From NCBI GenBank assembly GCA_002454125.1, contig DKII01000092.1, forward strand, positions 1 to 54,160: DNA of 54,160 nt, written 5' to 3'. Made by a program: the position numbers and the translations under genes. This DNA is from Novosphingobium sp. UBA6722. Its GTDB lineage: Bacteria > Pseudomonadota > Alphaproteobacteria > Sphingomonadales > Sphingomonadaceae. Shown piece after piece: positions 50,799 through 54,160 of this stretch; within the stretch, counting starts at the first letter, position 1, and each line of letters opens with the position of its first letter. Under the pieces are notes generated by a model. The model saw only the letters and a program-made list of their open reading frames with translations, had not been told where the DNA came from and ran no database searches.

Positions 50799-51173
50799 CT
50801 AACTGTGACCCGGTTCGTCTTCGCCGCCTCGACCACGACCCTGCCCCTGGCCCCGGCCCTTGCCGCCGACGTCCTCAGCAGTATCATCGCCGCCGCGCCC
50901 GCGCCCCTGGCCTTGGCCGCGGCCCCGGCCACCATCTTCCACGGCAACTTCATCGCCGCCGCGATTGCGGCGGAAATGGTCGGACTTGTCATCAGCGCCG
51001 CGTGCCTGGCGGATATGGCCCGGCGGATCATCGCAGCCGCGACACTGGCGAACGTGATCGGCCCGATCACTGGCCTTGTCGTCTGCCCCGTTGCGCGCGG
51101 CGGCCGACGCAGTGAAGGCGGCAAGGCCCGCCAGTGCAGCCAGCGCCAAGGCGGAATGCTTGGTCTTGATCAT
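50799..51173 (-). CDS. exported RG-repeat, disordered small protein
   Basis: This 124-residue protein has a signal peptide (MIKTKHSALALAALAGLAAFTASA) and an acidic/basic disordered remainder. Two near-identical RG-rich blocks, RGRGQGQGRGRGGDD and KGRGQGQGRGRGGEDE, are separated by TAEDVGG. Two Cys (CRGC) occur in the middle. There is no recognised domain. GGGAGAA precedes the ATG at 51173. A GGAATA-N15-CGTT promoter lies 51 bases upstream and is back-to-back with that of the OMP gene. It could bind polyanions such as DNA or LPS, but that is speculation. Confidence 0.65.
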   Translation of the reverse strand: MIKTKHSALALAALAGLAAFTASAAARNGADDKASDRADHVRQCRGCDDPPGHIRQARGADDKSDHFRRNRGGDEVAVEDGGRGRGQGQGRGRGGDDTAEDVGGKGRGQGQGRGRGGEDEPGHS

Positions 51174-51223
51174 GGGTATTCTCCCGGTTCTGCACGCCGC
51201 GTGGTGGGGGCGCGTATGGCCAG

Positions 51224-51248
51224 AACGCGGAACGGCGGCGCTTATTCC
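51224..51248 (-). promoter_or_regulatory. ECF-type promoter (GGAATA) of the RG-rich gene
   Basis: On the minus strand this reads GGAATA-N15-CGTT, ending 51 bases before the ATG at 51173. It shares its -35 and -10 with the plus-strand sites at 51277 and 52410. Confidence 0.65.
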
Positions 51249-51276
51249 CACCCCTCGCAATTTTTTTGGCCGAGCG

Positions 51277-51301
51277 GGAATAGCCTGACATTTTTGACGT
51301 T
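51277..51301 (+). promoter_or_regulatory. ECF-type promoter (GGAATA) of the OMP gene
   Basis: GGAATA-N15-CGTT on the plus strand, 73 bases before the ATG at 51374. It is divergent from the site at 51224-51248. Confidence 0.65.
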
Positions 51302-51373
51302 ATCGCAGGGTCGGCATTGCGCACCGCGCGGTCCGGGCTATTCCTAATCCCGCTAGTCCATGGAGGGGGACCC

Positions 51374-52381
51374 ATGAAATTTCATCGTAAATCCAGTCTG
51401 CTGGCCTGTGCCAGCATGATCCTGCTGCCCAGCGCCGCATTTGCCGACGAGGGCACGACGGATGAGGAACCGGGCGTCTGGCGACTGGGCGCAGGGGTCA
51501 ATTATTCCGAAGGTGATTACGGTGATCCGCAGAAGACCACGGTGGTCTCCGCGCCGGTTTCGCTGCGCTACCGCAAGGGCGGCTTCAACTTCCGCGTGTC
51601 GGTGCCGTTCGTCAGCATCGATGGCCCGGGCAGCCTGCTCGATACGCCGCAAGGCCGCGACGCCGGGTTCGGCGACAGTGGCGGCGATAGCGGCGGCGAC
51701 GATAACGGCGGGGATAGCTCGGGCAGCAATTCCGGCTCGGGCTCGTCGGGCTCGAACTCTGGGTCGGGATCGAGCGGATCGAACTCCGGTTCAGGTTCAT
51801 CCGGATCGGGTTCGTCTGGCTCGGGCGGCGGTTCGGACGACGGCGGCTCCACTTCAACGGGCGGCGATGTCGTGCCGGTTGCCGGCGCAGCCCCCAGCCG
51901 CCGCAGCGGGATCGGCGATGTCTCGATCAGCCTGGGCTATTCGGTCCCGCTCGGTTCGGCGACCTGGTTCGACGTGACCGGCCGCGTCAAGTTGCCCACG
52001 GCGTCCACCGCCAAGCGGCTTGGCACCGGCAAGGTCGATTTCACCGTCGGCGGGGACCTGGTGCAGGATATTGGCGACCTCAGCCTCTATGCCGGCGGAC
52101 GCTATCGCTTCCTTGGCAAGCCGGCCGGCAGCACCCTGCGCAACACCTGGGGGGCAGGCGCGGGTGCAAGCTATCGCCTGCCCGGCGGGACCTATGTCGG
52201 CGCGGACTATGGCTGGCAGGAATCGGCCGCACCGGGCCGCGGCCCCAGCAGCGAGGTGACCGGCTGGATCAACTTCGGGGTCAGCAAGCGGCTGCGGATG
52301 CAGGTCTTCGCTTCGACCGGGTTCAACGCCAACAGCGCCGATTTCGCCGGCGGTCTTTCGCTCAGCTACCGGTTGAACTGA
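51374..52381 (+). CDS. outer-membrane beta-barrel protein with a Ser-Gly-Asn repeat loop
   Basis: This 335-residue protein has a signal peptide (MKFHRKSSLLACASMILLPSAAFA) and beta-barrel sequence in two halves (~34-95 and ~180-335; LGAGVNYSEGDYG, VSISLGYSVPLG, FAGGLSLSYRLN). Between them lies a low-complexity loop at ~97-165 with three copies of GSNSGSGSS and Asp/Gly clusters. The terminal aromatic signature is weak (SYRLN). SD GGAGGGG lies upstream. I do not recognise a closer family; it is probably a small porin-like or transporter barrel. A GGAATA-type promoter drives it, with the next gene DUF1611 86 bases later. Confidence 0.75.
   Translation: MKFHRKSSLLACASMILLPSAAFADEGTTDEEPGVWRLGAGVNYSEGDYGDPQKTTVVSAPVSLRYRKGGFNFRVSVPFVSIDGPGSLLDTPQGRDAGFGDSGGDSGGDDNGGDSSGSNSGSGSSGSNSGSGSSGSNSGSGSSGSGSSGSGGGSDDGGSTSTGGDVVPVAGAAPSRRSGIGDVSISLGYSVPLGSATWFDVTGRVKLPTASTAKRLGTGKVDFTVGGDLVQDIGDLSLYAGGRYRFLGKPAGSTLRNTWGAGAGASYRLPGGTYVGADYGWQESAAPGRGPSSEVTGWINFGVSKRLRMQVFASTGFNANSADFAGGLSLSYRLN
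51719..51823 (+). repeat. in-frame tandem repeats encoding the Ser-Gly loop
   Basis: Three 27-base units encode GSNSGSGSS, followed by shorter GSGSS units. Codons differ between units (for example AGC, TCG, TCC for Ser), so the protein repeat looks conserved while its DNA has drifted. Confidence 0.75.
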
Positions 52382-52409
52382 GCCGCCGGAAAATTTTTGT
52401 GCGGCCGCT

Positions 52410-52434
52410 GGAATAAGCCGAACCGGACATCGTT
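52410..52434 (+). promoter_or_regulatory. ECF-type promoter (GGAATA) of the DUF1611 gene
   Basis: GGAATA-N15-CGTT on the plus strand; the -10 end is 32 bases before the ATG at 52467, leaving a very short leader. Confidence 0.65.
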
Positions 52435-52466
52435 CTCTCCCTGAAACAGGAGGTGGGAGAAGAACG
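52431..52466 (+). promoter_or_regulatory. 5' hairpin enclosing the SD of the DUF1611 gene
   Basis: CGTTCTCTCCC (52431-52441) can pair with GGGAGAAGAACG (52455-52466, one bulge). The loop contains the CAGGAGG Shine-Dalgarno sequence. The stem ends directly at the ATG. If the transcript starts after the -10, only part of the stem is made, so this may be DNA-level only. Confidence 0.35.
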
Positions 52467-53582
52467 ATGTTCCAGGATGTCAACGGCTTCGAGCCGCAAC
52501 TGCGCGTAATCGATGGCCAGCCGCGCGATCGCGGTGAGCCGCTGGGCCTGGCCCGGCTCGAGCGGGCCAAGCGCGCCTTCACCACTCGCCGGGTCGAATT
52601 CAGCTCCGGCATGCGGCTGCTGCGCTCTGGCCAGCCGCAAGCGGGCGATCTGGTGCTCGCGCGGATCGAAACCCTCGGCCAGCACCAGCGCGTGGAATCG
52701 CCCCACGGCCGCCGCGCTCAGCTTTACGAGGGCGACGAGATCGTTGTCGCCTATGGCGAGCGCTATGCCCCTGATCAGTTCGAGGCGGTGGTCCCTGAAG
52801 ATCTTGGACCCTGCGATCTGGTGGCTGGGGGCGGCGTTGCCGGCAAGGTGCTCAGCCGCCATGCCAGGATCAAGCGGGCGACCCGGATTCAGCCGATTGG
52901 CTTGATCGCGGACAGCTTTGGCCGCCCGGTCAACCTGGCCCGGCACGCCCTTCCCCTGCGCGCGCTGCGCGAAGACCGGCCGCAGGTGATTGCCGTTGCC
53001 GGCACCTCGATGAACGCCGGCAAGACCACGACGGCGGCCGGCCTGATCCACGGCCTCAGCCGCGCGGGGCTGAAGGTTGCCGCAACCAAGGTGACCGGCA
53101 CCGGTTCGGGCGGCGATGTCTGGTCGATGGTCGATGCCGGGGCCGCGCGTGTGCTTGATTTCACCGACATGGGCCACGCCTCGACCGCTGGCCTGCCGCA
53201 TGAGCGGATCGAGGCTGTTGCGCTCTCCCTGATCGCTCACTCTGCCGCCGAAGGGGCTGACGTGGTGGTGGTCGAAATCGCCGATGGAGTGCTCCAGCGC
53301 GAAACCGCCGCGCTGCTCGCCACCCCGGCCTTCCGCGCCGCGATCGATGGCGTGCTGTTTGCAGCCGGCGATGCCCTTGGCGCGATCGGCGGGCGCGACT
53401 GGCTCCTGGCCCATGGCCACAACGTGATCGGCGTTTCGGGCCTGGTCAGCGCCTCGCCGCTGGCCACTCGCGAAGCTTCTGCCGCGATGGGCCAGCCGGT
53501 GCTGCTGCTCGATCAGCTACGCGATCCGGTCTTCGCTCCGCAGCTCGCCTTCGCCGCCGCACCTGCAGTCGCCCAGGCATGA
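52467..53582 (+). CDS. DUF1611-family P-loop protein
   Basis: This 371-residue protein has an N-terminal domain (~1-150) and a C-terminal P-loop domain with GTSMNAGKTTTAAG (Walker A at 179-187), TKVTGTGSGGD and VVVVEIADGVLQRE (Walker B-like), matching the DUF1611 family. One characterised relative, DgcN, takes part in D-glutamate metabolism as an N-acetyltransferase. The start has a strong SD, AGGAGG. The stop overlaps the ABC exporter start by four bases. No D-amino-acid gene is adjacent here; the N-acyl-D-amino-acid deacylase at 9455 is 41 kb away. The function is open. Confidence 0.8.
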   Translation: MFQDVNGFEPQLRVIDGQPRDRGEPLGLARLERAKRAFTTRRVEFSSGMRLLRSGQPQAGDLVLARIETLGQHQRVESPHGRRAQLYEGDEIVVAYGERYAPDQFEAVVPEDLGPCDLVAGGGVAGKVLSRHARIKRATRIQPIGLIADSFGRPVNLARHALPLRALREDRPQVIAVAGTSMNAGKTTTAAGLIHGLSRAGLKVAATKVTGTGSGGDVWSMVDAGAARVLDFTDMGHASTAGLPHERIEAVALSLIAHSAAEGADVVVVEIADGVLQRETAALLATPAFRAAIDGVLFAAGDALGAIGGRDWLLAHGHNVIGVSGLVSASPLATREASAAMGQPVLLLDQLRDPVFAPQLAFAAAPAVAQA

Positions 53583-54160
53583 TCGCGCTGCTAGACCGGC
53601 GCCGAGGACGGCTGCTGGCCGGCGTGCTGGCCGTGGCGCTGGTTCAGCTGGGCGCGACGATTGCCGTGGCGCGGGCGCTGCACGGACCCGCCGTGGTTTG
53701 GCCAGCTGCGGCCGGTGCAGCAATGCTGGCCTTTGGCTGCGAAGCGCTGCTGCGGCGGCTGAGCGAAGGGCTGGGGCTCAATTACGTCACCGCTGTGCGC
53801 GATGCGCTGTTCAGGCACCTGATGCAGGTCGATCCGGCCGTGGTGCAGAGCCGCCGCCATGGCGCCATGCTGCAGAGCTTCGTTGGCGACCTGACCGCGC
53901 TGCGCCAGTGGGTGGCCGAAGGGATCATGCGCGCGGGACTCGCGCTGATCGCGCTGACTGGCCTGCTGGGCTGGCTGGCCTGGACCGCACCCGCGCTGGG
54001 CCTGACCGCGCTGGCGATTGCCGCCCTGGCCTGCCTTGTCGGAGCGGCGCTGCTGCGTCCCCTGGCGCGCGCCGTGCAGGCGGTCCGCAAGGAGCGCGGC
54101 ACGGTAGCAGCCTTTGCTTCAGAGCGGCTGGCCGCCAGCGCCACGGTCCTGGCCTGCGCC
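53579..54160 (+). CDS. ABC transporter transmembrane domain, N-terminal fragment
   Basis: The first 194 codons of a membrane protein run off the window. Two hydrophobic pairs (LAGVLAVALVQLGATIAVA, AALIALTGLLGWLAWTAPALGL region) and the intracellular loops with TAVRDALFRHLMQVDP and RRHGAMLQSFVGDLTALRQWV match type-1 ABC exporter transmembrane domains; the latter carry an x-loop-like motif before the ATPase. The ATP-binding half should follow. It is coupled to DUF1611 by a four-base overlap, so the two may serve one export or uptake pathway. The substrate is unknown. Confidence 0.8.
   Translation, partial: MIALLDRRRGRLLAGVLAVALVQLGATIAVARALHGPAVVWPAAAGAAMLAFGCEALLRRLSEGLGLNYVTAVRDALFRHLMQVDPAVVQSRRHGAMLQSFVGDLTALRQWVAEGIMRAGLALIALTGLLGWLAWTAPALGLTALAIAALACLVGAALLRPLARAVQAVRKERGTVAAFASERLAASATVLACA

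Noticed and set aside
50687..51124. 145-residue minus-strand frame overlapping the RG-rich gene
   Set aside because: The overlapping frame at 50799-51173 has a signal peptide and SD; this one has neither.

Overview
The window is high-GC, densely packed alphaproteobacterial DNA, most likely from a sphingomonad (Novosphingobium/Sphingomonas type). The evidence is a NepR-EcfG-PhyR general stress locus with HWE/HisKA_2 kinases, a large TonB-dependent receptor in a polysaccharide-use locus, a Rieske/monooxygenase catabolic cluster and a Fe-type SodB. No tRNA, rRNA, CRISPR array, insertion sequence or replication origin was seen. Both ends cut genes.

Region 1 (1-9.4 kb): the tail of an MFS transporter, a methyltransferase-like protein, and then the most unusual block. 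A TIR-transmembrane-TPR protein and a small lipoprotein on the plus strand converge on a minus-strand operon of three exported proteases: a WD40-caspase fusion, a second caspase and a trypsin-like zymogen. All junctions in that operon are 4-base overlaps. I propose a TIR-linked periplasmic proteolytic cascade, inferred from sequence only. Region 2 (9.5-20.5 kb): a catabolic patchwork of N-acyl-D-amino-acid deacylase, sulfotransferase-like protein, TauD-like dioxygenase, Rieske oxygenase alpha subunit, SnoaL-like protein, SDR, TIM-barrel isomerase, acyl-CoA synthetase and a flavin monooxygenase with a fused SnoaL-like domain. The substrate is unknown.

Region 3 (20.5-36.9 kb): a pectin/uronate utilisation locus. 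It has an outer-membrane TonB receptor, PL1-like pectate lyase, cupin, carboxylesterase, acetylesterase, GH43 enzyme, hexuronate MFS transporter, altronate dehydratase, an FAH-family hydratase, an RpiB-type isomerase, a KduD-type dehydrogenase and KDG kinase. A LacI-family regulator is encoded in the middle. I find five copies of one palindromic operator (core ACCGGT) at the promoters of the locus, which gives it a readable regulon.

Region 4 (36.9-50.5 kb): the general stress response locus (phyR, nepR, ecfG, two HWE-type kinases) and its probable targets. Six sites of the form GGAAC-N16-(G/A)GTT lie in front of phyR, a tandem-repeat exported protein, csbD, a 36-residue membrane peptide, an HAD-GT4-GH130-sodB operon and an autotransporter. 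Region 5 (50.8-54.2 kb): an RG-rich exported protein, an outer-membrane barrel with a Ser-Gly repeat loop, a DUF1611 P-loop protein and the start of an ABC exporter. Three promoters here share a different element, GGAATA-N15-CGTT, with the same overall geometry.

Starts were moved inward from the longest open frame where signal peptides, Shine-Dalgarno (SD) sequences or operon overlaps argued for it.
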